Below are positions 12,839 through 25,700 of a DNA stretch of 64,000 nucleotides, in pieces. Position numbers and translations under genes: made by a program. Positions within the stretch are counted from its first letter, which is position 1; every line of letters starts with the position of its first letter. Where the stretch lies: positions 26,909-90,908 of the forward strand of contig JAECUM010028837.1 in the NCBI GenBank assembly GCA_016617855.1, in the 5' to 3' direction. The stretch comes from Megalonaias nervosa. Its lineage: Eukaryota; Mollusca; Bivalvia; Unionida; Unionidae. Under the pieces are notes generated by a model, which worked only from the letters and a program-made list of their open reading frames with translations, was not told the DNA's origin and made no database searches.

Positions 12839-15800
12839 ACAACAAGGAAATCAATGTGCAAATAAAGACATTGCTTTTCAAAGTCATTGAACGAAATGTT
12901 TCACATTTCGAGGAAACTCTCTAGCTTAAAGACTTTGTACAAGACATAGAGTGATGGCTGTCTACAATTGTTTTAATTAATACAATAAAAAAATCGTGGC
13001 ATCTCGAATAATGACCTGACGTTTTTCATATCCGACGTGATCTATCCTATTCTATCACATTACCACAGAAAATACGGTGTACGCTATGGAGAGATTAGAG
13101 TCGTACAAGACCTAAAATACAATGTACGCTATGGAGAGATTAGAGTCGTATAAGATTTAAAATAGCAGACCACTTGCAATAGTACTGAACTAATTTTCCA
13201 TATGATCTGGGTAAGTTTATGTCTATTTTAAGTTCAAACAATTCTGTTTATAAAAAACGTATAACAAATAATTAGTGCACAAAATATAGGAACCCATGTA
13301 TATATAAACATAATACTAAGCCGTATGAATTAAAAGATTGATAATTTATCGTTGCCATCAATGTCGTAAATGATATTTTGTGAGGAATCGTTAAATCCTA
13401 CCCTTTGTAGCACCCAGGTCAAGAAGGACCTGGGTAAATCTTATTTTAATAGCCATTCATGTAAAGCAAATGTAAAATACGCTTAAGTTTGTTTTTTTTT
13501 ACGTTTACAGAATGAATAGGGTATCACCCAATTTAACCCTTTACAGATATGTTCTTGCTACCAAGATATAATGCAATACTTTATGTTGGAATTAGGCTGA
13601 ATGTTGCACATGCTTTGGAGGCAGTTAAGTCCAGAACAAAACTTACTGTCAGCTATGATATTAAGCTATCTAGTCTATTTTGTTACATCCCACAAAAGTA
13701 CTCGTTCTGTGTTTATAAGATATTATAATAAATTACATCACAAAAGTACTCGTTCTGTGTTTGTAAGATATTATAATAAATTACATCACAGGATTTCGTG
13801 CTCAGCACATTTGTGATGTTTCTTTTACATGCAACAGGTTTTACTTTGTATTTTCTGCTACTTTGTAATGCTGATGTCCAATGTATTGAATAGTTGATAT
13901 TAATCTGTAAGAATTCAAATTTTTTCCTTTGGTTTTATATCTATATTAACAAACTGAGTTGTAACAAGTTCCCATTTTCATATATGATCTTAGCTAGAAG
14001 CCATACTCCTTTGTGGACTAATCTTTCACAAAGTTTGTTTTGATAATTTTAATACACCGTATAGGTTGACTTGCTATGTGAATATCCTTGTATAAACATT
14101 ATCCCACAAATATGTTCAAGGTTTCAATACGTCAATCCTCAAACGTTTCCATCTAGATTTATTTCAATATTTTACATTTGGATTTGGACAGAGCCAATCT
14201 TTTATGAAATGTTTACAGATGTTAGAAATAAGTCAAGGTCTTATTTAAACCATCATTCTAAACATATAGTGCAACTGAAGATATTTTGATTTTTAAAATT
14301 CCTTTTATTCGATAAAAGAAATATAAATCGATATACATTTGAATTTTAGGGACATTAATGAACGATAAGAAACTGTTGGTGCATTTCTGACGTTAGAATA
14401 GTTTCTTAAGCACAAATCCTCAATGTAATTTGAACTTACACTGAACTTCAAACATAAGGGAAAATTGCTTTTCTACCCAGTCCAGAGGTATGTCAACATT
14501 CAATGTCTTCAGTACGTCTTGTCATCATCAATGCAACATTCAATGTCTTCAGTACGTCTCGTCATCATCAATCTGTATTTTCTCTTTTTGGAGATAAAGG
14601 AAGCAAGAAAGACTCATACATTATTTATGTCTAATTAATTGAGAGGAATCTCTGTAACAGAATTGAAACCGAGTGGGCTTTTCTTCTTGGACTAAATGAA
14701 CAACACAAACACAATGTGATGAATGATGTAGGTTTATGAACTGAACTGATAAAAAAAATTAGGATGATTCTTTCACGCTCCAAACACATGACTCATTCAA
14801 TTACTAACACATTCACAAATGAAAAGCATAAATAAAAGTGAAATGCAAATATTCAAAATGAAAGTGAGATTCACATAATCTCTCGTAAGGTAACCGAGAT
14901 TGAGATTCACATAATCTCATGTAATGCAAATGAAATTGAGATTCACATAATCTCCTGAAATGTAAACGAGACTCAAATAATCTCGTGTGATGATAGCATA
15001 ACTCACTGTATTAAAACATCATCAATTGAAACAAATACTTTCAATGTTAAACAATACAACGATTACACCAAACAATGACTCGTGACTCAGTCATACGATA
15101 ACTATTTGTAAAAACTTGCATCCAAAACCATTTGACTTGATTTATGAGTCCATTTGTCAAAACCACACAGTTCTCCGGAATTCCTGGGTCGGCTCACTTC
15201 TTTTGGCCCCCATCCACCCTTCACGGATCCACCATGCGCACAAGTTTATACATCATGCAGTTCCTTTCTTGTATGGACTTGATTCCACCCCATACAGACA
15301 TACAGACAGCCAGATCGTCAGTCTGATGTATCTGCATACACATACGTACAGCTACACATCTACACAGCTCCACCGCTATGCATCCACATACACAGCTCCA
15401 CCGCTATGCATCCACATACACAGCTCCACCGCTATGCATCCACATACACAGCCCTATGGCTGTAGATAAAAATGGAGAACGTACACTCCTCGACAAGATC
15501 CAAAAGACCAATGTGTCAGTTTGAAATAGAATCAACCTTAAATCCATAGGAGAGTGAATAATAGTCAAGGTAAAATACTCATGCTTTTCGTGACTCTCGT
15601 CGCATATAGATTCCGAAGAGATACATGCTTGTACAGTCGCTTACCCGGAGAAACAATTATTCACCCCAGGTAACGTTGAACGCATGTACAACGAATAATG
15701 GTCAAAAATAGATCTAAGGCAAAACCAAGTTATTTCTCGCCTTATTCTGTGACAGTCTCTATGAAGTATAGGTTCCCCATGCGGATCCTCATATGAAAAT

Positions 15801-16159
15801 ACCATACTTGTTTTAAAACTTAAGGAGCACTCCTACATATTCTTGCATTGTTTTATTGTCTTATACATCATTGTGTTTTGCAATGAATACTATTTTAATA
15901 AAATGGCAAACATTTGAAGACGGGAAAGAAACGGTACTCTACACAATGTACAACTCAGTCCTCATTATAAATGAAACTTGTGTTCATTGGTATCACGTGA
16001 CTTCCAAACCTTGATCATTTGAAAGCAGTCTTCGTTCTAACATGATAATCCATGCATTGCAGACTCAGAAAGCACTGAAGCAGACATAATAAAATTTCTT
16101 AGCATTTCGGACTCGTCTGAGACGACAAAGTTCCATACCCAGAAGATACTGAATACATT
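12839..16159. other. Gene-free stretch with several short tandem duplications
   Basis: No protein family recognised. Local repeats: about 48 bp twice at 13075-13160 (TACGCTATGGAGAGATTAGA); 48 bp twice at 13690-13790 (CACAAAAGTACTCGTTCTGT); about 39 bp twice at 14490-14570; four units containing GAGATTCACATAATCTC at 14860-14985; 28-bp units containing CAGCTCCACCGCTATGCATC at 15362-15450. Open frames up to 117 codons at 15116-15469 run through the last repeat and look incidental. Confidence 0.5.
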
Positions 16160-16172
16160 CGTCATCTGATGT

Positions 16173-16420
16173 TGCTGTTGTTGTGGGGCTTAACGCCATT
16201 TTTCAGCACACGATAGGCTATACATGGCGGCCAGTATTAATGGTGGAGGAAGAAACCGGGAAATCCCCGGAAAGAACCACCGACCCACGAGAAGCTACTG
16301 GCAAGCTTTCTCACATATCCACATTTGCCGAATCCTAGACTCGAACCCACGCAGACAGAGGTGAGATGGTAGTGATCCGTAACGAAGAGCGCTTTAGACC
16401 ACTCGGCCACTCGGGGCCCC
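16173..16420 (-). mobile_element. tRNA-derived SINE, family 2
   Basis: Flanked by a perfect 13-bp target duplication, CGTCATCTGATGT, at 16160-16172 and 16421-16433. On the minus strand it begins with a tRNA-like head (CCGAGTGGCCGAGTGGTCTA, box A) and a GGGTTCGAGTC box B region near 16340. The other end has the GTTGTTGTGGGGCTTAACGC block shared with 18027-18268. This is a different SINE family from the one at 12530. Confidence 0.8.
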
Positions 16421-16433
16421 CGTCATCTGATGT

Positions 16434-17546
16434 ATTGTGAAGGAAAACACCAAGACGAATGTCACACCCATTTCTGTTTGAAGAACAATGCTTTGACAGC
16501 AAATAAATGCATGGATTGTTACATCTGTCTACAAATAACTGTAGCCCTTGCAAACTTGTGTGGTATTACTTAGAAGCGTTACTAGAAGGTTTGCAAGGGA
16601 TGCAATTTACTGTAACTCCCTTGCTTTTGGAATTCGCCATAAGAATGATGATATTCAAAATGTATGAACATTTTTTAATCTTTCGTAGGACATGTCAAGA
16701 TGGTAGAAGTTTATAAAGCGTTCTCTTCATACTTACCAGTAGCATGCTTATTAATTTGCTTCCATTTTCAACTGGAGAATTTTTGTCTCTAGCAACAATT
16801 TCAATAAATTCGTAAATATTATATTTGTGCAAAATGTGACCTATCGGAAGTAAACCCTTTCTGTTTCTGTTCTGTGACCAACACGGTCTGTATGAGGATT
16901 AAAAGATTTTCGACGGTAAGACGTGAAAAGCTACAAACCTCATTATAAAAATTAATTCTCAATGAACGTTTGTCTATTTGCTGGGCCGATTGGGAAATTA
17001 ATTCACAATCTGCGTTCAAAAGTCTATCTACTTCAAGCTGATAAGCTACTGATTTCCCATCTCCATATTTAGGCACGGGCGGAAATGAAGCATAGGAAAC
17101 AAGGGGTTACAATATTGTGATGCCGGAAAAGAAAGTGTGCTATGCACAACGTGATGAGTCGAGGTAATGTACGTATCTATTATTTTCTAAAAACGTTACA
17201 ATTAACGAACCAATCTAAACATTCTTCTGTTAACAAATATATAATCAAAAGTTGTTCCGCATGGCTAGAACGTATAACAAAGTCCTTTATTTCAGTGTGA
17301 CTTATTCAATGGTATGAAGACAGTGCTGTCAACAAATGCCGTCAACAAATGCTATCAACAAACAAATGCCGTCAACACGTTACATTTGTTCTATGCACAC
17401 CATGGTGATGGTTATTCTCTATATGTGGCATTAAAACACCCCATGATTATTACTTTACCGTAACACGAGTAACACATTAAAATACCCCATGATTATTACT
17501 TTACGGTAACACGAGTAATACATTAAAACACCTCATGATTATTAAT
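16434..17546. other. Intergenic stretch with a ~50-bp tandem repeat
   Basis: A unit with CCCCATGATTATTACTTTAC and CGTAACACGAGTAA recurs about four times at 17430-17615, and a GTCAACAAATGC repeat lies at 17325-17380. An 85-codon minus frame at 16819-17076 is not recognised. Confidence 0.45.
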
Positions 17547-17858
17547 TTACCGTAACATGAGTAATACATTAACCACCCCACCCCCCATGATTATTACTTT
17601 ACTGTAACACCAGCAATACTCATACAGATAGTCTACTGAATGAATGCGTTCTTTATACAAATTTAAAGTTTCTTCAGGGAATAGATACAGACCAAATATA
17701 AAGACTGTGAGATCTTTCAGTGATCTTAATTCAGTGCCAACAATTTGATCATTACTGCTCTTTAGTTCTTGGACTGAGTAGGCCAAGTTGTTTTTAATTA
17801 TAATTGATACTCCACTTCTTCGATCTTTCATGATTAAGTAGTTTTCAGTATTATCCAT
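17547..17858 (-). pseudogene. Non-LTR retrotransposon endonuclease fragment
   Basis: The 103-codon minus frame reads like the middle of a CR1/jockey-type apurinic endonuclease. RRSGVSIIIKNNLAYSV (family G-G-V-x-I) is followed by IVGTELRSL, then FIFGLYLFP (family F-G-x-Y-x-P) and SKVIIMGG, where the family has the catalytic GD(F/L)N. The reading ends there, as the frame runs into the tandem repeat at 17430-17615. No matching RT was found next to it. Confidence 0.5.
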
Positions 17859-18026
17859 TTTTGTACAAATTACATTATCACTCTATAGTTTATCTATAAA
17901 TTTGCTTGCTTGTTTAGTCAGTTGGTGTTCACTTATACTGACAGTTTGTGTTTACTTATCGCGGCCATATCACAGTCTAGATTACTGACACATAATGCAG
18001 AAGGCATAATTCCTTTGCCGTTCCAA

Positions 18027-18268
18027 GTTAGTTGTTGTTGTTGCTATGGGATTAACGCCATTGTCAGCACATGATAGGATATGCATAGTGGCCGTATATT
18101 TAGTGAAGGAAGAACCAGAGAAAACCCGGCGAACAAACACCTACCCAAAGGAAGCAACTGGCAAGCTTTTTCACATCCTGCACGACATTAGAAACCACGC
18201 GGACAGCGGTGAGATGTCAGCCGTCTGCAATGCGAGCGGCTTGGACCACTGTGCCATACGAGACCCAG
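18027..18268 (-). mobile_element. tRNA-derived SINE, family 2, second copy
   Basis: Aligns with 16173-16420 in the same orientation: GTTGTTGTTGCTATGGGATT, AACGCCATT(G)TCAGCACA, GATAGG, GAGGAAGAA/GAAGGAAGAA, AACTGGCAAGCTTT(T/C)TCACA and a CTTGGACCACT(G)TGCCA head region. It is more diverged than the first copy and a target duplication is not clear. Confidence 0.65.
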
Positions 18269-19737
18269 TTACAAGTATTAATGGTGAGGCTGCTGTAATG
18301 CATCAATAAGAAAAAGAAACATTATACACCAGCCAGCGATATTTCAGTAGTCATCAGTGACATTTGAGCTAACATGTTTTACCCACAGTAATCATGGACA
18401 CAGTTTTGGTCATGATCATCATCGTCATAGTTTTAATCATTATCGTCATGGTAGCAGTCTTGGTCATGATTATCATGGTCACAGTATTGGTCATGATCAT
18501 CATGGCCATCAGCATGATTGTTTTCCATATATATGCTCCTTCTCCCACGTTTAAAGTTCAACCTCAAATTATTTTGACTGAAGTCATTGTTATGTTAATG
18601 ATATCTTCAGTGTATTTTATGTTGGTCATATTTTGTAGGCACATGGTTTATTGTGAGTCAGCACCGACATGCTAAACATTTCGGTCATTCATAGTTTTTG
18701 CTATCTGTCACTTTTGCGTCTTCTGTGGGGATATTATCCCTAGTATTAAATATCGTCCATTTCTACTATGGAAAATATAAATCACCGTCGGATGTAACCA
18801 TCTTTCTTCAAAATATGAAATTATACCTGATCATTAAGTTCGATTATCAATGTTTCCTTGACAGAACCTGTAACTTCTTCTGCGGCGCGATGATCCGATC
18901 ATTCATTGCTTCTTTTATATCGAGGTCTGTGCTTTGTTTCCCTTGTTTCCACCATTCCTTACATCGTTTATAGCAAGTTATAGCCTTTGTTTCTCTTGCC
19001 ACCGTCATTCCTTATTCGTTTGTATCGAGGTCTGGGCTTTTTAGAGCTTTTTGCTACCATCATTCCAGCTTTCTTTATCTTGTCGCCATCATCCCTTACT
19101 TGCTAATATAGATGTCTGGGCTTAGTTTCTTTTATCGCCATCATTCTTTACTTCGTTTATATCGAAGTATGGACTATTATCTATTTCCACCAATCGGTTC
19201 TTCTAGAATCAATTTGATCATTATTGCTCATAACAAAAGAATTGTCGTGTTTGTGGTTTTGACTGCATGTTACTTGATTGGCTTTGTAATTCCTATATGT
19301 ACACAACTGCTGTGTGATTTTGACTGTATGTTAAATGGCAGACTTTGGAATTCTTGTTTGTACGCAAAAGCTGTGTGATTTTGACTGTATGATAAATGGC
19401 AGACTTTGGAAATCCTGTTTGTACACAAAAGCATTTGCTGATCATGTTTGCTTTTGTGTAATCAGTATGGATTGATTTTGACGGACTTAAGGTGTCTCTT
19501 TTCTTTCTTTCGCATATTAATAATCCCCTCAGCTCATACTAGAAGCTAATAATGACAGAAGAATACCAATACCTATTTTCACAACTTTAATATTTGTATG
19601 TGCACATATATGGATTAGCATTAACGCAAATAATCTTCCCAACTTTAATATTTTATACGTTTAGGTATGCATTAGGGTATTATAGAATAAGGTTTTATCA
19701 TAATTCATACTCACATTCTTTGGTACTATAACTTTTA
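18269..19737. other. Intergenic stretch with a His-codon-like minisatellite
   Basis: At about 18390-18530, units resembling GGTCATGATCATCATGGTCA are repeated roughly five times with variation, so one frame reads as a His-rich peptide and another as an Ile/Val-rich one. No splice-bounded exon or conserved flank is visible, so I treat it as a repeat. A duplicated GTGTGATTTTGACTGTATG block lies near 19310-19400. Confidence 0.45.
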
Positions 19738-20545
19738 GTCCAACACTTAAGTGTATGGTATGATGCGAATCCTACTTAGTCCAACACTTAAGGACCGCTC
19801 CGGTGGCCTAGTGGTTAGAGCGTCCGCCTCGGATGCGGGAGGTTGTGGGTTCGATCCCCGGTCGAGTCATACCAAAGACTTACAAAAATGGTACTAACAG
19901 CTGCCTCGCTTGGCGCTCAGCATTAAAAGGTCAGTGTTAGGACCGGTCGGCCTGGTGTCAGGATAATGTGACTGGGTGGGACATCATGCTACATGTCTGC
20001 GGCATGATGCCCCAGTGCTAGACATCACTATAAACTGCCACACTGCAGACATCGTGGCGACATGACTGAAAAATTGTTAAAGCTACGTTAAAAATCATAA
20101 TCACATCACATCACCAACACTTAAGTTTATGGCATGATGGGAATCATACTTAGTCCAACACTTAAGTGTATGGCATGATGAGAATCCTACTTAGTCCAAC
20201 ACTTAAGTGTATGGCATGATAAGAATACTACATAGCCCAACACTTAAGTGTATGGCATGATGAGAATCCTACTTAGTCTGACACTTAGGTGTATGGCATG
20301 ATTAGAATCCTACTTAGGCCAACACTAAAGTGTATGGCATGGTGAGAATCCTACTTAGTCCAACACTTAAGTGTATGGTATGATAAGAATCCTACTTAGT
20401 CTAACACTTAAGTGTATGGCATGATGAGAATCCTATTTAGTCCAACACGTAAGTGTATGGCATGGTGAGATTCCTATTTAGTTCAACACTTAAGTGAATT
20501 TCATGAGAAGAATCTTACTTAGACCGACACGTACGTGCATGGTAT
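19738..20545. repeat. 41-bp minisatellite split by a SINE
   Basis: Unit CCAACACTTAAGTGTATGGC followed by ATGATGAGAATCCTACTTAGT. One or two copies stand left of the SINE and about ten copies at 20115-20545 to its right, diverging toward the right end. Confidence 0.9.
19793..20114 (+). mobile_element. tRNA-derived SINE, family 1, full-length
   Basis: Starts GACCGCTCCGGTGGCCTAGT with box A (TGGCCTAGTGGTTAGAGCG) and box B (GGTTCGATCCCC near 19849-19860). It ends in a CACATCACATCAC tail and is flanked by an 11-12-bp repeat (CAACACTTAAG at 19782-19792 and 20115-20125). Because the target is itself a 41-bp tandem unit starting with the same bases, the flanking repeat could in part reflect the array. 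Confidence 0.85.
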
Positions 20546-20714
20546 GATGAGAATCCTTTCTACTGAGCAAACATGGCAAATCATTACACTTTTCTAGGTT
20601 TATATTTCTTGAGTGTGTGTGTGTGTGTATGAATACTGTAATCTGTATCAGTCTAGAGAGAATTCTTTGTGGGCATTGACATGGCATATATCAAATCACT
20701 GACTACTTTCTTAA

Positions 20715-21765
20715 TCTTTATGTAATGTTTCTTTCTTCATATGTGATATTTACCATCACGTTTCTTTATCATCACATTTCTTAATCTTTATGTGGTATTT
20801 ATCATCACGTTTATCAATATAAATGTGGTATTTATCATCACATTTCGTAATCTTTACGTGGTGTTTCTCAGTCTATATGAGGTATTTGTCTTCACATTTC
20901 TTAATCTTTATGTGGTATATAACATCACATTTTTTAATCTATATGTATTATTTATCATCACGTTTGTTAATCATCACATTTCTTAATCTGTATATTGGAT
21001 TTATCATCACGTTTATCAATCTTTATGTGATATTTATCATCACATGTCTTGATCTTTATGTGGTATTTATCATCACATTTCTTAATCTTTATGTGGTGTT
21101 TCTCATCACGTTTCTCAGTCTATAGGTGGTATTTGTCTTCACATTTCTTAATCTATATGTGATATTTATCATCACGTTTATCAGCCTATAGGTGGTATTT
21201 ATCATCAAATTTCTTAATCTATATGTGATATTTATCATCACGTTTATCAATCTAAATGTGGTATTTATTATCACATTTCGTAATCTTAACGTGGTGTTTC
21301 TCATCACGTTTCTCAGTCTATATGAGGTATTTGTCTTCACATTTTTTAATCTATATGTGGTATATGTCATCACGTTTGTTAATCATCACATTTCTTAATC
21401 TGTATATTGGATTTATCATCACGTTTATCAATCTATGTGTGGTATTTATCATCAAATTTCTTAATCTATATGTGGTATTTACCATCACATTTCTTGATCT
21501 TTATGTGGTATTTATCATCACATTTCTTAATTTATATCTGGTATTTATCATCACATTTCATTATCTTTTTGTGGTATTTATCATCACGTTTCTTAATCAT
21601 CACATTTCCGAATCTTTATGTGGTATTTATCATCACGTTTATCAATCTAAATGTGGTATTTATCATCACATTTCTTAATATATATGTGGTATTTATCATC
21701 ACATTTCTTAATCTATATGTGATATTTATCATCACGTTTATCAATCTAAATGTGGTATCTATTTT
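20715..21765. repeat. 33-bp minisatellite, left block
   Basis: Unit of the form TTTATCATCACATTTCTTAA followed by TCTTTATGTGGTA, about 30 copies with point variation and occasional longer units. Thirty-three is a multiple of three and the unit lacks stops in several frames, so long incidental open frames appear on both strands. The same array resumes at 26862 on the far side of the LINE. Confidence 0.95.
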
Positions 21766-22399
21766 ATTATTGGTGTGGTCCCTCTCAGGGTTAACATCAT
21801 CTGAGGAACCCGCTAGTGCCAAAAGTTAAAAGGTTTTTATGTTTATTTGTTTTTTTCCAAAGTGTATGTGCTATATGTGTTCATTTTGCAAATTTCAGTT
21901 TTGTAAATTTTGTCTACGGATTAAACAAAGTCCTTATTCTAGTGTGTAGATACAAAGACTCCTTCTCCCTTGCTGGATTTGGAGTCTATTTAATTTTTGG
22001 TGATCCTTGCCAAGGATCTATGGTGCCCTGTGTGTGCTATGTGTATTTGCTATTTGTTCTGTACGCTAGTATTTGTGTTTTTGTGAGGGCTGGCTAGATA
22101 GGTCAAATTTCTCCGTAGTTATTATTTACCTTTAGTGGATCCTTCACTCGGGAAATCAGTTGTTATCTAGGATCGATACTGACTTCCGGTTTTGGGCCCT
22201 TTCTCGTTTTAGTGTGTGTTTGAGGAAAGATGGTTAAAGTAGAGAGAGTGTAGAGTAGATATGGATGTGTGTGTTTGGGGGGAGATCCGGAGCGGCCTGT
22301 ACTACCCCACGTTAGTCTCGTAGCTTTGGCGCCGCCCCTTTGTCCCTCCTCTTTTTGTACCTATGGTCGATCTCACAGGTAGATTATCTATTAGGGATG

Positions 22400-25300
22400 T
22401 ACAAACATCCTTATTTTTATTCACGTACTGTTTTCATAATATTGTTAATGAAACATATTATTTTATTATAAATTTTGTTGTCATTTATTTCATTCATGTA
22501 GAGTAGGTGTGAATTTTCGAATTTCCCATGTTTCTTTATAATTTCACTTTTAATTTCTTCCCTCTCTTTATTGTTTTTTGGGCAGTCTAAAATTAGATGC
22601 TTTTTTGAGTCGATATTTCAGTTACATAGCCTACACTTGGGCAGACTGGTCGTTAAATGCCTAATGTAAGCAGCTTCACCAGTCATACATTTATCATATA
22701 AGTAGGAATATATTCTACTTTGTACGGCAGGTGATTTTAGACTTGCCTATTTGCTCCAGATCATTTCCCAATTCAGTCCTGGGTTCCGGAGTTCGATTTC
22801 TTGCTTGTCATGCGTAACTGTATCTGTTAAAACTTTATAAATATCTTTGTCTTAAGCCCATAATATGCTATTGTTTCTATACTTATAAATTAAGTCTTTA
22901 ATTCTTCTATATGATCCTGGTGGTACTAGTAGTTTAGTTAGATTGTTATTTTCATATATTTCTTTATTAAAATTACACAAGTAGCCATATAAGTATATAT
23001 TAATGGCTTCCCAAGGGTACTTGGGTTCACCATTTAAGTTTTTTATTCTGTTTAAAATAGTCGCTTTCTGTTCTATGCTCAGATTAGGGACGTCTAATCC
23101 CCCCTTTGTTCTAGGTCTGCATATAAATCTTTTCTTCAGATGGTGCATTCTATTCCCCCAAATAAAGCTCGTAATTTTCCTTTCTAGGTTGCCAACCATG
23201 GCTTCCGTAAGGTGAGTTGTGTTCATGATATAGTTCAAATTGCTATACATGTCGGTTTTAGCGACCTGTACACGGTCTATTAGGTTAATCTCTATATGCT
23301 TCCAAGTTTCAATCTGTGCATCTAATTTTTTGTTCAGCTCACGATAGTTTTTGTGAGTAGAGTTTGGCTCGAAGAAAATTCCTAGTGCTTTGACTTGAGT
23401 TTTGATCAGATTTCGGGGGAGACCAGGATGATTTCCCCTCCAGTTACCTATTAATAAAATTTCTGTCTTATCATGATTAATTACTGAGCCAGAGGCCTTT
23501 CCAAATTTAGTGAATTCGTCTTGTAAGTGTTTAAAAGAGAATTCGTCTCTGGTAAAGTTTGTGCAGTCGTCTGCATGAAGCATAGTTTTTAATTCCTCCT
23601 TCATATTAGGTATTTTAATCCCTTGAATGTGGTTGTTATTTTGAATATTTATATTCAGGGCTTCAATTGCAATAACATATAAAATCATGGACAGGGGGCA
23701 GCCCTGCCTGACTGAGCGGTGTAAAGTAAATTCTTTTGATAGAGCTCCATTAATTGTTATTTTGGAAGTGATGTTTTTGTACATTGCTTTAACCCAATTT
23801 ATAATATTGTTCCCAAACCCGCATTTTTTTAAAACTGTAAAAATAAAGTCATGTTCAGTTTTATCGAAGGCCTTTTCTTGGTCGAATAGGTACATAACTC
23901 CTCTTTCATTTTTATTTTTTAAAAGTTCTATGATTGCCTCAATCGAGAGCGTATTATTTAAAATTTTCCTCCCTACTCCTCCACAGCTTTGGTTCAAATC
24001 TATTATATTATTTAAACATTTTCTTATTCTATTAGTGATTATCTTACTTAAGATTTTATAGTCGGTGTTCAATAACGTAATAGGTCTCCAGTTTTTGATA
24101 TCTATTCTATCCCCTTTTCCTTTAAAAATAAGCGTAATAATACCTTCTCTTAGGGTTTTAAGCGTCTCTCCATAGAGTAGAATATTATTATACAGTAGTT
24201 TTAATATATCTACTATTTCCCTTTTAAAATTAATGTAGAAATCAGATGTTAACCCATCAGAGCCTGGTGATGTTCCTTTTTTTTAGATTATTTATTGCAT
24301 TTATAATTTCTTCAGCAGTGATAAAAGCATCGCAGTTTTCCCTTTGGTTCGGCAAAATTTGGTTATAATTCGTCTCTTGAACGTATTTGAGAACTATGTC
24401 CCTATTTATATTTTCTGATTTAAAAATGTTTGCATAGTATTGCTGTATATTGCTTAAAATATTCATTTTGTCATTATAAATCATATTTCCTATTCTCATC
24501 TCTTCAATTTTCTTATGTTCCCCCCTTTTAATCTCTAGCCTTCTATATAGTCCCCTCTCTTTTTTATATAAATTTCCAAATTTCCCCACCCTTATTTTAC
24601 ATCCTTGTTTTATCTTTTTCCATTCCTTCCCATTGTCTTATAATTTTATCTTCCTCTTCTAAAAGTCGCCTTTCCTTCTTTTATATTTCTATATATGTTT
24701 TATGAAGCCAATGTTTTTGTATACTCTTTGTTTTGCTATGGTACTTACTTAATGGTTTAATTTCTTTTTTCAGCACTTCCCAATAATTAATTATGTCCCC
24801 TAGTTTTCCTTCTTTAAATCTATTCAAGTGTATTTTTATAGTCTCGACATAATCTGCATCTAGTAGGTGAGTATTGTTTAACTTCCATATCCCTAATCCC
24901 CATTTAACTCTGTTTACTGTCTTTATTTCCAAAAGCACGGGTTTGTGGTCTGCCAAAGCATCCTCAAGTATCTTACAGTTTTGTACTGTTGAAATATGAT
25001 TTTCTGAGATATAAAAGGCGTCTAATCTGCTGCCTTTGGTTTTACCGTAGATATATGTATAGGTTTTGGCATCTTTATTTATCTACCTGTATGTATCTAT
25101 TACATTATTGGTTTTTAAAAAGGTCTTAACCCATTTACTCATTGCTCTATCTGAATCTGACAAATTTTCGCTTTTATCAAGTTCGTTATAAACCCAATTA
25201 AAATCTCCTAGTATTATAACAGGCTCCGCTGCAAAATGTTGTATATATTGGTTTACTGTCGTAATAAAGTTAATTTTCTTGGGACTAATTCCTCCAGCAG

Positions 25301-25634
25301 GCATATATACATTAAATATATTCCAGCTGTTTAAAACAATATGTATTAACCTTCCCTGTAATTCATTTTTTTTGGTTTTATCTTCAAAGTTTATATCTTT
25401 GGCGGATCGCCGGACAATTGTCGTCACCCCTGCTATGTTTTTTGCAGGGTGGTTACTAGTGATAACTATGGCATCCAAATCTTGCTCTAGTTTTTTCACT
25501 ATGTTTTCGGCCAACCCATGTGTCTCTTGTAACAAAATAATATCATACAATTTGGCTATTGCTATTAATTTTTCTACTTTATTTTTTATTCCATTAATAT
25601 TCATAGTCAAGATTTGAAGGTTCAAACCCTCCAT
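22400..25634 (-). pseudogene. LINE ORF2: endonuclease and reverse transcriptase
   Basis: Starts at 25634 (MEGLNLQILTMNINGIKNK; the Asn of the first catalytic strand). The endonuclease follows with LLQETH (catalytic Glu), FNVYMPAG and ILGDFNWV (Asp/Asn), and ADHKPVLLEI with the terminal His at about 24940-24956. RT is in 22852-24072 with FDQEKAFDKTEHDF (motif A), RQGCPLSMILY (motif B) and LHADDCTNF, the catalytic Asp pair, near 23560-23585. After a stop near 22852 the reading continues to CRLCN...HLILDCP at about 22575-22640, the C-terminal Cys/His motif of L1/Tx1 elements. Breaks near 25083, 24680, 24257 and 22852 show it is inactive. The FDQEKAFD and RQGCPLS forms favour the L1/Tx1 clade over CR1/jockey. 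Confidence 0.8.
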
Positions 25635-25700
25635 CTTGGCTATGTATAAGTGTTAATTTTCTTTTGATCTATAAATTTCATTAATACCAGAAATTTTCTA

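Noticed and set aside
20792..21829. Long open frames on both strands over the 33-bp repeat
   Set aside because: The period is a multiple of three and the unit lacks stops, so frames are open by construction; composition is repetitive in every frame.
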